Assembly (NCBI GenBank): GCA_963790085.1
Contig: CAWBNH010000013.1
Coordinates: 496,001-560,000 of the forward strand
Direction of reading: 5' to 3'
Source of the DNA: CAXMST01 sp963790085
GTDB taxonomy: Bacteria > Actinomycetota > Thermoleophilia > Solirubrobacterales > 70-9
DNA: 64,000 nt
Part shown: positions 20,403 to 31,036 of the stretch, in pieces
How the letters are laid out: every line of letters begins with the position of its first letter
Numbering within the stretch: the stretch's first letter is position 1
The notes under the pieces: generated by a model
Told to the model about the DNA's origin: nothing
Seen by the model: only the letters and a program-made list of their open reading frames with translations
Databases searched by the model: none
Position numbers and translations under genes: made by a program

Positions 20403-21368
20403 GTGCAGCACCTCCGGCCCGTTCCCGACCCGAAGCCGCCGCCGGTCCCGATCGAGGGCGACCTCGCGACGATTCGCGAGCTGGAGCGCTGGGCGACCGT
20501 GCTGCGGATGGACTGCGTGCGGATGCTCGCCGTCGCCAAGTCGGGCCACCTCGACAGCTCGCTCTCGGCCGCCGACGTGGTCACCGCGCTCTACCACCGC
20601 GTCCTGCGCCACGATCCCTCCCGTCCCGACTGGCCCGAGCGCGACCGGTTCGTCCTCTCGAAGGGTCATGCGGCCCCGATTCAGTACGCGGCGCTCGCCC
20701 GCTACGGCTACTTCCCGCTCGAGGACCTGATGGGGCTGCGCAAGATCGGCGCCCAGCTCCAGGGACATCCGGACATGAACCGCACCCCGGGGGTCGAGGT
20801 GTCGACCGGCTCACTCGGCCAGGGGCTCTCGATGTCGCTGGGGATCGCGCTCGCGTTGCACCTCGACGGCGACGGCGATGCCCGGGTCTGGTGCCTGCTC
20901 TCCGACGGCGACTGCCAGGAGGGTCAGACGTGGGAGGCCGCGACCGCGGCCCCGCACTTCGCCGATCGCGGCGGCGCGAGGATCACGGCGATCGTCGACT
21001 ACAACCACCTGCAGACCGACGGGACCACCGAGGAGGTCATGGACATCGGCGACATGCGCGCCAAGTTCGAGTCCTTCGGGTGGGACACGGTCGAGATCGA
21101 CGGCCATGACATGGCCGCGATCGTCGATGCGCTCGAGCGCAGCCGCACGGTCGAGCGCCCCGCGGCGATCGTCTGCCAGACGAAGAAGGGCCGCGGCGTC
21201 TCCAGCATGGAGGGGAGGTTCGGGTTCCACGGCAAGCCGCCGAGCCCCGAGCAGGCCGAGGAGGCGTTGACCGAGCTCGAGCAGCTGTTCGCCGCACAGA
21301 CCGAGGCGCTGGAGACGGCAACGGGCGAGTTCGCGGCGGTCCCGAGCCGCGATCGGGACAGCGACTGA
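20403..21368 (+). CDS. Transketolase, N-terminal subunit (split enzyme)
   Basis: About 321 aa from the GTG at 20403. This half carries the thiamine-diphosphate PP-binding domain: SGHLDSSLSAADVV, LSKGHAAPIQYAALA, STGSLGQGLSMSLG and the GDG...N metal motif (LLSDGDCQEGQTWEAA with VDYNHLQTDG). It needs the C-terminal subunit encoded next; the TGA at 21366-21368 shares a base with the next ATG, so both chains are made in equal amounts. GTG 20343 is an alternative start with its own TAGATT. The protein belongs to the pentose phosphate pathway or a related ketol transfer. Confidence 0.9.
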   Translation: MQHLRPVPDPKPPPVPIEGDLATIRELERWATVLRMDCVRMLAVAKSGHLDSSLSAADVVTALYHRVLRHDPSRPDWPERDRFVLSKGHAAPIQYAALARYGYFPLEDLMGLRKIGAQLQGHPDMNRTPGVEVSTGSLGQGLSMSLGIALALHLDGDGDARVWCLLSDGDCQEGQTWEAATAAPHFADRGGARITAIVDYNHLQTDGTTEEVMDIGDMRAKFESFGWDTVEIDGHDMAAIVDALERSRTVERPAAIVCQTKKGRGVSSMEGRFGFHGKPPSPEQAEEALTELEQLFAAQTEALETATGEFAAVPSRDRDSD

Positions 21369-22357
21369 TGGGCGCCGCGGTCGAGGCAACCGCCACCCGT
21401 CAGGCCTACGGCGATGCGCTGCTGGCCCTGGGGCAGGAGCACGATGACGTGGTCTCGCTCGACGCGGACCTCTCCGTCTCGACCCAGGCCGCGAAGTTCG
21501 GCAAGGAGTTCCCGGAGCGCTTCTTCAACGTCGGCGCCGCTGAGGCGAACATGATGTCGATCGCGTGCGGGCTGGCCGCCACCGGCAAGGTCCCGTACTG
21601 CTCGACCTTCGCGATCTTCGCCGCCGGCCGCGCCTATGACCAGGTGCGGCTCGGGATCGCCCACAATGAGCTCAAGGTCCGGATCGGTGCCTCCCACGGG
21701 GGCGTCTCGCTCGGTGAGGACGGCGCCTCCCACCAGATGATCGAGGACATCGCCCTGATGCGGGCGATGCCGCGGATGCAGGTGATCGTCCCCGCCGACT
21801 ACAACCAGGCCTATCGGGCGGTTCTGCACTCCTACGAGAACGACGAGCCGATGTACCTGCGCTTCGGGCGTCCCGCCACCCCCGTCGTCTACGAGGAGAT
21901 TCCCGAGACCCTGAACAGCGTCGACGTCCTGCGCGAGGGCGGGGACATCACGCTCGTCGCCACCGGCCACATGGTCTGGCGGGCGCTCGAGGCCGCCGAG
22001 GCGCTCGAGCGCGAGGACGGGATCGAGGCCGAGGTCCTCAACGTCGCGATCATCAAGCCGATCGACAGCCAGGCGATCATCGAGTCGCTCGCGAAGACCG
22101 GAGTCGCCGTCACAGCCGAGGAGCACCGGGTGGTCGGCGGCCTCGCCGACGCCGTCCGCGCCGTCACCGCCGAACAGCATCCCGTCCCGGTCTTCGCGGT
22201 CGGCATGGGTGACGAGTTCGGCGTCTCCGGGACCGGCGAGGCCTGCATGGAGCACTTCGGCCTCACCTCCCGCGGCATCGCAGACCGCGCGCGCGAGGCC
22301 CTGGTGCTGAAGCCGATCGTCTCGCATCCGCCGTTGCACGGCCCCGAGTGGACCTGA
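21368..22357 (+). CDS. Transketolase, C-terminal subunit (split enzyme)
   Basis: 329 aa. It holds the pyrimidine-binding and C-terminal transketolase domains: the catalytic Glu region NVGAAEANMMSIACGLAA, YCSTFAIFAAGRAYDQVR, HGGVSLGEDGASHQMIEDIA and the C-terminal IKPIDSQAI and AEEHRVVGGL. It is coupled by ATG overlap to the N-terminal subunit. The TGA ends at 22357, the first base of a long inverted repeat that probably ends transcription. Confidence 0.92.
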   Translation: MGAAVEATATRQAYGDALLALGQEHDDVVSLDADLSVSTQAAKFGKEFPERFFNVGAAEANMMSIACGLAATGKVPYCSTFAIFAAGRAYDQVRLGIAHNELKVRIGASHGGVSLGEDGASHQMIEDIALMRAMPRMQVIVPADYNQAYRAVLHSYENDEPMYLRFGRPATPVVYEEIPETLNSVDVLREGGDITLVATGHMVWRALEAAEALEREDGIEAEVLNVAIIKPIDSQAIIESLAKTGVAVTAEEHRVVGGLADAVRAVTAEQHPVPVFAVGMGDEFGVSGTGEACMEHFGLTSRGIADRAREALVLKPIVSHPPLHGPEWT

Positions 22358-22461
22358 CCTGACGGGCCGGGGGCGCCGTGGCCGGCGTCCTCCGCGGCTC
22401 ACGTGCGTTCGCACGCTTCGCCTTGTGCGTCCTTGGCCACGCCGCCCCCGGCCCGTCAGGT
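22357..22461. repeat. 27-bp inverted repeat with 51-nt loop between convergent genes
   Basis: Arms 22357-22383 and 22435-22461 pair over 27 bp with one mismatch (C-C at 22376/22442). The loop contains a small GTGCG-TT-CGCAC hairpin. The first base of the left arm is the last base of the transketolase stop codon. There is no T-run, so a simple rho-independent terminator is unlikely, though it may act as a bidirectional transcript end for the transketolase and sixA genes that converge here. Confidence 0.85.
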
Positions 22462-22494
22462 GGGGCGAGCAGGTCCGGGGTGAGGCGGCTGGGG

Positions 22495-23016
22495 CTACTT
22501 GGCCAGTTGCTTGGGGCGCACGAAGTCGTCGAGGTTTGCCACGCCGGGGCGGAGATCGACCCAGGGCACGGCGAAGCTGAGCGTCGCCAGGGCGGCGGTC
22601 GGGAACTTTCGGTGCAGGGCCGCGAGCTGCTTGCCGTCGGTCGCCAGGCGCGCGGCGAGGCCCTGGATCGCGGGGTTGTGGCCGACCAGGATCGCCGAGC
22701 CGAAGTCGGCCGGAAGCTCTCGCAGCACCTCGATCAGCTCGCCGGACTCGGCGGTGTAGAGGCGTGGCTCGAGCCAGTGCGGCGTGTCCTCGGGCAGTCC
22801 CTTCGCGATCCGCTCGTAGGTCTGCCGGGCCCTGAGCGCCGGCGAGACGATCGCTGCCGAGGGTGAGATCTGGCGCTGCTCGAGGTGCGCTGCGATCAGC
22901 TTGCAGGCCTTGCGCCCGCGTCGCGAGAGCGGCCGCTCGCGGTCGGCGAGTGCCGGGTCGTCCCAGGACGACTTCGCGTGCCGGAGCAGATACAGCTGTC
23001 GGTGAGCGTCCGGCAT
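22495..23016 (-). CDS. sixA: SixA-type phosphohistidine phosphatase
   Basis: 173 aa. It is a short histidine phosphatase: LLRHAKSSW near residues 10-18 supplies the phospho-accepting His, SPALRARQTYERI the second basic cluster, and VGHNPAIQGLAARL the late His. SixA removes phosphate from His on histidine phosphotransfer domains or PTS proteins. It is convergent with the transketolase genes and lies 3 bp from the DUF389 gene on the same strand. Confidence 0.9.
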   Translation of the reverse strand: MPDAHRQLYLLRHAKSSWDDPALADRERPLSRRGRKACKLIAAHLEQRQISPSAAIVSPALRARQTYERIAKGLPEDTPHWLEPRLYTAESGELIEVLRELPADFGSAILVGHNPAIQGLAARLATDGKQLAALHRKFPTAALATLSFAVPWVDLRPGVANLDDFVRPKQLAK

Positions 23017-23019
23017 CGG

Positions 23020-24039
23020 CTAGAACGCGTCCGGTTCCGATTCCCGCTGGGCCCCGGTCCGCCTGCTCCTGCCGATCGGCAGCCCGGCGCGGACCCGCGC
23101 ACCGTCGCTGAGGTGCGCCCGGCGCATTCTCATGTAGAGCAGCCGCTGCACGTAAAGGGTCAGTAGCCCGGCGATGAAGATCGAGCCGAGGTTGATCGCG
23201 AGCTGTGCCGTCGCCTGGCCGAACACCTGCCAGTCGCCGTAGGCCCCGGCGACCCCCATGTTCGAGGCGGCTGGGATCGTCGCGACGGAGATCAGGACAC
23301 CGACCAGCGCGCTCGACTTGGCCGAGGTCAGGCTGAGCATGCCGACGATGCCGGCGAGCACCGCGACGTAGGCGGAGAAGAAGTTCGGCTCGGTGATGAA
23401 CTTAGTCAGGGTGTGATCCGCGAAGTCGATCGACTCCGGGATCAGCCCGGTGGCCTCGAGCAGCAACGTGACCACGGCCGTGACGATGATGCCCACCGGG
23501 AAGCCGATCATCAGCGCCCTGGCCGAGCGCCCGACCAGCGCTCGGCGGCCGCTGACGATCGCGACGCAGGCGCCGGCGATCGGGCCGAACTCGGGGCCGA
23601 CGACCATCGCTCCGACGATCAGGATCGGCTCGTCGAAGTAGATCCCGACGGCCGCGATCAGCATCGCCAGGACCATGTACAGCAGGAACGTGTTGGTCAG
23701 CTCGACGTTCTCGGAGGTCCTCGCGGCCACCTCCTCCCAGACGACGGGGTCGGTGTGCCGACGCCGGGCGGAGGCCTCGGCGGCGGCGGCCGCGGTCGAG
23801 ACCTGGCTGTCGATCTCCTCGATCGAGATCGAGCCCTCGACGTCGATGTCGAGCTCGCGCAGATCGGCGACGATCATGCTCGCGTCCTCGCGGGTGACAT
23901 CGCAGAGGATCACGTCGCCCTCCGGCCGGCGTGCGGCACGCTCGATGTAGACGAGGTTGCAGACCGAGGCGGTGCCGTCGAGCAGGTCCAGCGCGTGCTC
24001 TGCCTGGTAGGAGGGAACGATGATCCGCAGGTGGACCAA
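23020..24039 (-). CDS. DUF389-family membrane protein
   Basis: 339 aa from a TTG. An N-terminal ACT-like soluble region (MVHLRIIVPS to about residue 90) precedes the conserved DUF389 membrane core: VGAMVVGPEFGPIAGACVAI, SGRRALVGRSARAL and the PAASNMGVAGAYGDW loop, with about six helices. The function of the family is not established. No Shine-Dalgarno sequence is present; TACGAT stands 6 nt before the TTG on the minus strand. It is divergent from ftsE. Confidence 0.85.
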   Translation of the reverse strand: MVHLRIIVPSYQAEHALDLLDGTASVCNLVYIERAARRPEGDVILCDVTREDASMIVADLRELDIDVEGSISIEEIDSQVSTAAAAAEASARRRHTDPVVWEEVAARTSENVELTNTFLLYMVLAMLIAAVGIYFDEPILIVGAMVVGPEFGPIAGACVAIVSGRRALVGRSARALMIGFPVGIIVTAVVTLLLEATGLIPESIDFADHTLTKFITEPNFFSAYVAVLAGIVGMLSLTSAKSSALVGVLISVATIPAASNMGVAGAYGDWQVFGQATAQLAINLGSIFIAGLLTLYVQRLLYMRMRRAHLSDGARVRAGLPIGRSRRTGAQRESEPDAF

Positions 24040-24045
24040 GGGCCC

Positions 24046-24051
24046 ATCGTA
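24046..24051 (-). promoter_or_regulatory. -10 hexamer TACGAT for leaderless DUF389 gene
   Basis: On the minus strand TACGAT, 6 nt, TTG start at 24039. It supports the rare TTG start. Confidence 0.45.
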
Positions 24052-24204
24052 GACCCGTGGCGGCTGGAGCGCCGGCGCCGGGGCGGCGCTTGCAGCCCTT
24101 TTGCCTTTGTCGAGCGTTTGATGAGCAGGTCTTTACAATGCACGAATCAATCCACTCGGTGCGCGCGCAGGAACGCCACCCCGATCGAAGAAAGACGCTT
24201 GACC

Positions 24205-25044
<840 letters not shown>

Positions 25045-25047
25045 GCG

Positions 25048-25950
25048 ATGGGTCGCCTGACCTTCTTTCTCGGCGAGGCCTACCGGGCGCTGCGCCGCAA
25101 CGCCGCCCCCTCGATCGCGGCGATCGTGACGATCGCGATCACCGTGCTGCTGGTCGGCGTGCTGGTTCCGGTCCTCGATGCCTCGGGCTCGAAGACCGAA
25201 GACGTGCGCGATCAGATCTCGCTCAAGGTGTTCCTCTTCAAGCAGTCCGAGCAGCGGGAGATCAAGTCCCTCGAGCGGGAGATCACGGCGATTCCGCAGG
25301 TGGCCGGCGTCGAGTTCATCTCCTCGAAGCAGGCTCTGAAGATCCTCGAGGAGGACCTGAACGAGAAGAACATCCTCGCTGCGCTGAACAACCGCAACCC
25401 CCTGCCGCCCTCCTTCAACGTCCGCCTCGACGATGCCGACGACCTCGAGGCCGTCCAGGCTGCGCTCTCCCCCTCCGACCCCTCCGGGAGCCCGCAGCCG
25501 ATCAGCGCCGCGATCGAGGAGATCGTGATCGCCGAGCAGACCGATCAGATCCGCCAGGTGACCAGCGCGGTCAAGATCCTGCTCGCGGTGATCGCCGGGC
25601 TGCTCGGCGTGGCCTCGCTGTTCCTGGTCGCCAACACGATCCGTCTCTCGATCTACGCGCGGCGGCGCGAGGTCGAGGTGATGCGCCTGGTCGGCGCAAC
25701 CAACTGGTTCATCCGCTGGCCGTTCGTGATCGAGGGCCTGGTGGTCGGGATCGCGGGCGCGATGATCGCGGTCGGCATACTGTTTCTCGGCAAGGTGACC
25801 ATCGTCGACCCTCTGTCAGACAAATTCGCTTTGGTCGAGAACCTCAACACCATCGCCTTCGGGCAGCTGATCATGATCCTGATCGGTAGCGCGATGGCGG
25901 TCGCGGCGCTGGGCAGCGGAGTTACGCTGCGCCGCTTCCTCCGGATTTGA
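25048..25950 (+). CDS. ftsX: Cell division protein FtsX
   Basis: 300 aa. It is the integral membrane half of FtsEX. A first helix (about residues 20-45) precedes an extracytoplasmic domain (about 50-165) with an FISSKQALKILEEDL segment, then three helices from about 170 to 295, including the AVIAGLLGVASLFLVANTIRLSIYARR block typical of FtsX. The last codons overlap the TTG start of the next gene. Confidence 0.95.
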   Translation: MGRLTFFLGEAYRALRRNAAPSIAAIVTIAITVLLVGVLVPVLDASGSKTEDVRDQISLKVFLFKQSEQREIKSLEREITAIPQVAGVEFISSKQALKILEEDLNEKNILAALNNRNPLPPSFNVRLDDADDLEAVQAALSPSDPSGSPQPISAAIEEIVIAEQTDQIRQVTSAVKILLAVIAGLLGVASLFLVANTIRLSIYARRREVEVMRLVGATNWFIRWPFVIEGLVVGIAGAMIAVGILFLGKVTIVDPLSDKFALVENLNTIAFGQLIMILIGSAMAVAALGSGVTLRRFLRI

Positions 25951-27137
25951 GCGGCGGCCGATCCTCCGACGGCGGCGGGTTCCTGCGGGGGCTGCTGGCG
26001 GGCCTGGTCGTGGCCGTCGCCCTGATGATCACGGTCGAGCCGCTGCGGGACGCGATCCTGCCGGGGTCGACCGTCGACGATCAGATCGCGGACGCGGTCG
26101 ACGTGATCGACAGCTCCTACTTCCGTGAGCCCGACGACGACTCGCTGCGCAACGGCTCGATCGAGGGCATGGTGCGAGAGCTTCGCCGTGAGAACGACGA
26201 CCGGTTCTCGCACTACTTCGACGCCGAGACCTTCAGCCGCTTCAACGCTGCGACCGACGGCGAGTTCAGCGGTGTCGGGATGACCGTGACCGAGGTCAAG
26301 CAGGGTCTGCGCGTCGCCCGGGTGTTCGAGGGCACTCCCGCCGAGCGGGCGGGCATCGAGACCGGGAACCTGATCACCGCGGTCGAGGGGCGGTCGATAG
26401 CCGGCCAGTCCTCCGATGCATCCGCGGCCGAGATCAAGGGCCCACCCGGTACCGAGGTCGAGCTCACGATCAAGGACCCCGAGACCGGTAGGAGCCGCGA
26501 CGTCGCCGTCGAACGGGCCAACGTCAAGATCCCGGCGGTCTCCGGGGAGATCCGCAGGCAGGCCGGCCGCAGGATCGCCTACGTCAGCCTGGCGACGTTC
26601 AGCCGCGGGGCTCACGGGGAGTTGCGCTCGAGGATCGAGGAGCTGTACGACCGGGGCGCGGAGGGGCTGGTCCTCGACCTGCGTGGCAACGGTGGCGGCC
26701 TGCTCGACGAGGCGGTGCTGGTCGAGTCGATCTTCCAGGAGGAGGGCCCGATCGTGATCACCGAGGGCCGCACCCGGCCGCGGGAGACCTTCGAGGCGAC
26801 CGGCGGCGCGCTCGCTCCTCGGCCGATGGCGGTGCTCACCAACCGTGACACGGCCTCCGCCTCCGAGATCGTGGCCGCCGCGCTGCAGCAGAACGACCTC
26901 GCCACGGTGATCGGGACGAGGTCATTCGGCAAGGGCACCTTCCAGGAGGTGATCGAGCTCGACGGGGGCGCTGCCCTCGACCTGACCGTGGGCGAGTACC
27001 TGACCGCGGATGGGACGTCGATCCTCGGGAGCGGGGTCGAGCCCGAGATCCGCGTCTCCGACGACGACCCCGCCGACGGCGACGACGTGCTCGACCGGGC
27101 GCAGAGGTTCGTCGCCCGCCAGATCAACGCCGGCTAG
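25947..27137 (+). CDS. S41-family C-terminal processing peptidase
   Basis: 396 aa from a TTG inside the ftsX stop. An N-terminal signal anchor (about residues 12-30) leads to a PDZ domain (about 100-180, GVGMTVTE to IKDPETG) and the S41 catalytic domain with LVLDLRGNGGGLL, TASASEI (Ser near 304-306) and GTRSFGKGTFQ (Lys329). It cleaves exported proteins near their C-termini. The position after ftsEX suggests a link with cell-wall remodelling, as for CtpA-type proteases beside ftsEX elsewhere. Confidence 0.93.
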   Translation: MSGGRSSDGGGFLRGLLAGLVVAVALMITVEPLRDAILPGSTVDDQIADAVDVIDSSYFREPDDDSLRNGSIEGMVRELRRENDDRFSHYFDAETFSRFNAATDGEFSGVGMTVTEVKQGLRVARVFEGTPAERAGIETGNLITAVEGRSIAGQSSDASAAEIKGPPGTEVELTIKDPETGRSRDVAVERANVKIPAVSGEIRRQAGRRIAYVSLATFSRGAHGELRSRIEELYDRGAEGLVLDLRGNGGGLLDEAVLVESIFQEEGPIVITEGRTRPRETFEATGGALAPRPMAVLTNRDTASASEIVAAALQQNDLATVIGTRSFGKGTFQEVIELDGGAALDLTVGEYLTADGTSILGSGVEPEIRVSDDDPADGDDVLDRAQRFVARQINAG

Positions 27138-28960
27138 TGGCCTCGAGTCGGTCCCGCGGTGGCCGCCCGCCCGCCGCCAAGCGGGTATTCGTGATCTCCC
27201 GTCGCGGGCGCTTCCAGGTCGCCGAGCCGGTCTTCGAGCGCGGGGAGCAGTTGCCGGTATCGCGGGCGCGGGTCAAGGTCGGGACCGGCGAGATGGCCCT
27301 CTGTAGGGTCGATCGGCGCGGCGCGCAGCCGATCGTTGCGCTTGGACGCGTGGACCGCGCGCGAGACGTGGTCGCGGCGCTGGTCGCCGACCGGGGCCTG
27401 CGGCCGAGCTTCTCGCCACGGCTCGAGGCGGAGGCCACCGCGGCGGTCGAACGGGTCGCCGCCGGGCCGGGCCCGCGCCGCGACCTCGTCTCCGAGCCGA
27501 CCTTCACCGTCGACCCGGCGAGCGCCCGCGACTTCGACGACGCCGTCTCGGCACGGCCGGAGGGCGACGGCTTCCGCGTCTGGATCCACATCGCTGATGT
27601 CGCCGCGCACGTCGAGCCGGGTGGCGGCCTCGATCGCGAGGCGCGGGAGCGGGCCAACTCCACCTATGCGCCCGGCATAGTCGCCCCGATGCTGCCGCCG
27701 GTGCTCAGCGACGGCGCCTGCAGCCTCAGCCCGGGCGTCGAACGCCTGGCGCTGACCGCCGAGATCGCGATCAGCGCCGCCGGCGAGCCCGCCTCGGCCA
27801 GCTTCTACCGTTCGCGGATCCGCTCCGACGTGCGGCTCGACTACGGCGGCCTGGACCGCATCTTCGCCGGGGCCGAACGGGCGCCCGAGGCGGTCGCTGG
27901 GGCGCTCGCGACCGCCCGCTTGGCCGCTGCCGCGCTCGCCGATCGAGCCGGGCCCTCGGCGCTGGCGGTCTCAGGAGCGGAGCCGGAGTTCGAGTTCGAC
28001 TCCGCGGGCCGGGTCGAGTCGGCGCACGCCGTCGAGCAGACCGAGGCCCATCGGTTGATCGAGCGTCTGATGGTGCTCACCAACGAGCAGGTCGCGACGT
28101 TGCTCGAGCGCAAGGGCGTGCCAACGCTCTACCGCGTGCATGAGCAGCCCGACCCGGCGCGGATCGAGCTGCTCGTCGAGCAGCTCGAGGCTCTCGATGT
28201 CCCGACCCCTCCCGTTCCGAGCGAGCTGACGCCGACGGCCGCGGGTGAGCTCGCGGCCGAGGCGAGCCGGCTGGTCGCGGCCGAGGCCGAGCGGCGCGGG
28301 CACGGCTCGGCGAGCCTCTCGTCGCTGGTCCTGCGGGCGATGAAGCAGGCCCGCTACAGCGAGCGCAACCTCGGCCACGCCGGCCTGGCGAGCCCCGCCT
28401 ACGCCCACTTCACCTCGCCGATTCGCCGCTACCCGGACCTGATTGCCCATCGCGCCCTGCTCGCGACGCTCGGTGCCGACGTCGACCCGCCCGACCGTCT
28501 CGAGGTGCAGGCGGCCGCCGAGCATTGCTCCGAGCGTGAGCGCGACTCGATGCGGGTCGAGCGCGACGGCGACGACATCTGCCTTGCCTTCCTGCTCGAG
28601 CGCGAGCTGCTCGAGCGCGGTTGGGGTGAGCGCTTCGAGGGCGAGGTGTCGGGCGTCATCGCCGCGGGGGCCTTCGTACGCTTCGCCGGCGACATGTCCG
28701 ATGCCTACGAAGGATTCCTCCCGGTCCGAAGGATCGTCGATGACCGCTACGACCTGAACGCGACCGAGTCCGCGTTGGTCGGCGGGCGAACCGGGCGCAG
28801 GCTCGGGTTCGGCGACCCGGTCGAGGTCCGGGTGGAGTCGATCGAGTCGCCGCGAGGCCGGGTGGATCTGATTCCGGCCGAGCAGGCGGCTCGCCACCGG
28901 GCCGCTCCTCCGCGCCGCGGCGGTCGCCGGCGATCCGCCCGTCCCCGGGGCGGACGATGA
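27137..28960 (+). CDS. rnr: Ribonuclease R / RNB-family exoribonuclease
   Basis: 607 aa from a GTG that shares its G with the protease stop. It is a 3'-5' exoribonuclease that works with SmpB-tmRNA to degrade stalled messages. An N-terminal OB-like region is shorter than in E. coli; the RNB domain has the metal-binding FDDAVSARPEGD segment, IHIADVAAHVEPG and HFTSPIRRYPDLIAHRALL; a C-terminal S1 domain (about residues 510-585) ends with an Arg-rich tail. ATGA overlap with smpB supports a shared operon. Confidence 0.94.
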   Translation: MASSRSRGGRPPAAKRVFVISRRGRFQVAEPVFERGEQLPVSRARVKVGTGEMALCRVDRRGAQPIVALGRVDRARDVVAALVADRGLRPSFSPRLEAEATAAVERVAAGPGPRRDLVSEPTFTVDPASARDFDDAVSARPEGDGFRVWIHIADVAAHVEPGGGLDREARERANSTYAPGIVAPMLPPVLSDGACSLSPGVERLALTAEIAISAAGEPASASFYRSRIRSDVRLDYGGLDRIFAGAERAPEAVAGALATARLAAAALADRAGPSALAVSGAEPEFEFDSAGRVESAHAVEQTEAHRLIERLMVLTNEQVATLLERKGVPTLYRVHEQPDPARIELLVEQLEALDVPTPPVPSELTPTAAGELAAEASRLVAAEAERRGHGSASLSSLVLRAMKQARYSERNLGHAGLASPAYAHFTSPIRRYPDLIAHRALLATLGADVDPPDRLEVQAAAEHCSERERDSMRVERDGDDICLAFLLERELLERGWGERFEGEVSGVIAAGAFVRFAGDMSDAYEGFLPVRRIVDDRYDLNATESALVGGRTGRRLGFGDPVEVRVESIESPRGRVDLIPAEQAARHRAAPPRRGGRRRSARPRGGR

Positions 28961-29430
28961 GCGCCAAGCGGGCCGAGCGCGGTGCCGACGTCGCCACCAA
29001 CCGGGCGGCCCGGCACAAGTACGAGATCGTCGAGACGATGGAGGCCGGCATCGAGCTGCGAGGGACCGAGGTCAAGGCTCTGCGCGAGGGCAAGGCGCGA
29101 CTCCAGGACTCCTACGCCGCGATCGAGGAGGGGGAGATCTTTCTCCGGGGCGCGCACATTCCCGCCTACGCGCCCGCCGCCCGCGAGAACCACGAGCCGG
29201 AGCGGGCCCGCAAGCTCCTCCTGCACCGCTGGGAGATCGAGCGTCTGATCGGGCGCATGCAGCGCAAGGGGCTGACCCTGATCCCGACCCGGATCTACTT
29301 CAAGGGCAACCGTGCGAAGGTCGAGCTCGCGCTCGCCCGCGGCAAGGAGCACCGCGATCGGCGTCGCGAGATCCGTGACCGCGACGTCGCCCGCGACGTG
29401 GCGCGCGAGCTGAAGGACCGCAATCAGTGA
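28957..29430 (+). CDS. smpB: SsrA-binding protein SmpB
   Basis: 157 aa. It binds tmRNA and delivers it to stalled ribosomes. Typical blocks are NRAARHKYEIVETMEAGIEL, GTEVKALREGKARLQDSYA, LLLHRWEIERLIG and the basic C-terminal helix KEHRDRRREIRDRD. ATGA coupling to rnr. Its RNA partner ssrA is 6.5 kb downstream in the same orientation. Confidence 0.97.
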   Translation: MSAKRAERGADVATNRAARHKYEIVETMEAGIELRGTEVKALREGKARLQDSYAAIEEGEIFLRGAHIPAYAPAARENHEPERARKLLLHRWEIERLIGRMQRKGLTLIPTRIYFKGNRAKVELALARGKEHRDRRREIRDRDVARDVARELKDRNQ

Positions 29431-29724
29431 TCCCGCGGGAAACTGCCGATGCCGACCGCCGTCGGGATTGGTTGAATGTATGCAGATGCAGCCCCTACAC
29501 AGGAGCAGCCTGAGAGCGTGAGCGATCACTACGACCCGACGTCCGATCGCCCGCCCTCCGGCGAGGGCGCTCCACCGCCGCCGCCGCTAGAAGGCTCGAC
29601 GGCGCCGCCGCGCGAGGTGGTCGCCTCGATGGAGGGCACGATCGAGATGTCCGGGGTGGCCGGGCCGGCCTCCGACCAGCCGCCCGCCGCGCCTCCCCCT
29701 GCTCCCCCGCAGCCCGGCGCTCCC

Positions 29725-29780
29725 CCGCCGGTCGATCTGCCGCCGCCGCCCGGCGCTCAGCCGCCGGTCGATCTGCCGCC
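29725..29780 (+). repeat. 36-nt period direct repeat encoding a Pro-rich dodecapeptide
   Basis: The 20-nt unit at 29725-29744 recurs at 29761-29780, encoding PPVDLPPP twice at a 12-residue period within the Pro-rich N-terminal region. Confidence 0.8.
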
Positions 29781-31036
29781 CCCGCCGCCGGGCGCGCCCC
29801 AGCCGCCGCCCGTTCAGCAGCAACCAGAGCCGATCTCCAGCGCCGAGCAGCGCAAGCAGCGGCGGGCCGAGCAGCGCGCCCAGAAGAAGGCTGCGCGTGA
29901 GCGGGCAAAGGCCGAGAAGGCCGAGCAGCGCGCCCAGCGCCGGCTCGGGAAGAAGGGCGGCGACGCCCCGCCGCCCGCGCCGACCCCGCCGCCCGCGCCC
30001 AAGGCCTCACCCGCGGCCGAGGCGGTCGGGGCCGTACCCCCGCAGCCGCCGATCGCACCTCCGCCGACGGGCATGCCCGCGCCCAGTCCCGGGACCGCAG
30101 CCGGCTTCCCGCAGCCGATCCCACCGCCCCCAGCCGGCCAGGCGGCGGATCTCTCGCGGGCCGACAAGCGGGCGCTCAAGAAGCAGCAGCGCGATGAGGC
30201 GCGAGCGGCCGCGAAGGCCCGGCGCGAGCAGATTCGCGCGGAGCGAAAGAGGGCCGCGGAGGCGAAGCGCCGGGCTCGGGCCGCCAACAAGGCAGACGAG
30301 CGTGCACCGTCACCGGCACCGCAGCCGCCGGCCGTACCCGCGCCACAGGCCGGCGGCGACGCATCCCGCGGGCTCGCCGCAGCCGCCGTGGCGGCAGCCG
30401 CGAGCAGCGCCCAGCCCCCCGGCCGGCCGGCCACCCAGCCGCCCGCGGCGGTCCCTGGGGAGCCGGCCCCGCCACCCCCATCTCCGCCGCCCGAGCCACC
30501 CGCGCAGCAGGGTGCCCCGCCACCGGCCGAGGGCCAGCCGGCCGGGCAGCCGGCGCTGGATCGCCTCTACGAGGCGGAGCGTCGCGAGGAGGAGGCGATA
30601 GTCGAGGCGGAGGCGCGCGCGGCCGAGGCGGACGCCGAGCGCCGGATCGGCGAGATCGAGCGGATCCAGCGACTCGCCGAGCAACCCGCCGTACCGGGCA
30701 CCGCCGCGCAGGTCAGCGGGCGCGCCCCAGTCCGAGCCGGCGGTCGGCGAGTCCCCGTTCAGCAGCGAACTGCGGGCTACCGACGAGCTGATCCGCCGTC
30801 GCCAGGAGCGCGACCGGGAGATCCTGCAACAGCTGGAGGCCACCGAGTCGACGATCAGCGCCAACCGCGAGCGGACGGAGCGGGCCCTGGCCGACGCCCA
30901 GCAGCGGCTCGAGATGATCGAGGCCCAGGCGGCCGAGGCCGAGGAGCGCGCCGTTCAGGCCGAGCGTCTGGTCGAGCTCAAGAACAAGGAGGGCGAGCGC
31001 GAGAAGCGGGTCCAGCAGATGCTCGACCGGATCAAC

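Noticed and set aside
24107..24139. A full -35/-10 promoter for ftsE
   Set aside because: TACAAT is good but the TTGTCG is 21 nt away and TTGATG only 10 nt; only the -10 is worth mentioning.
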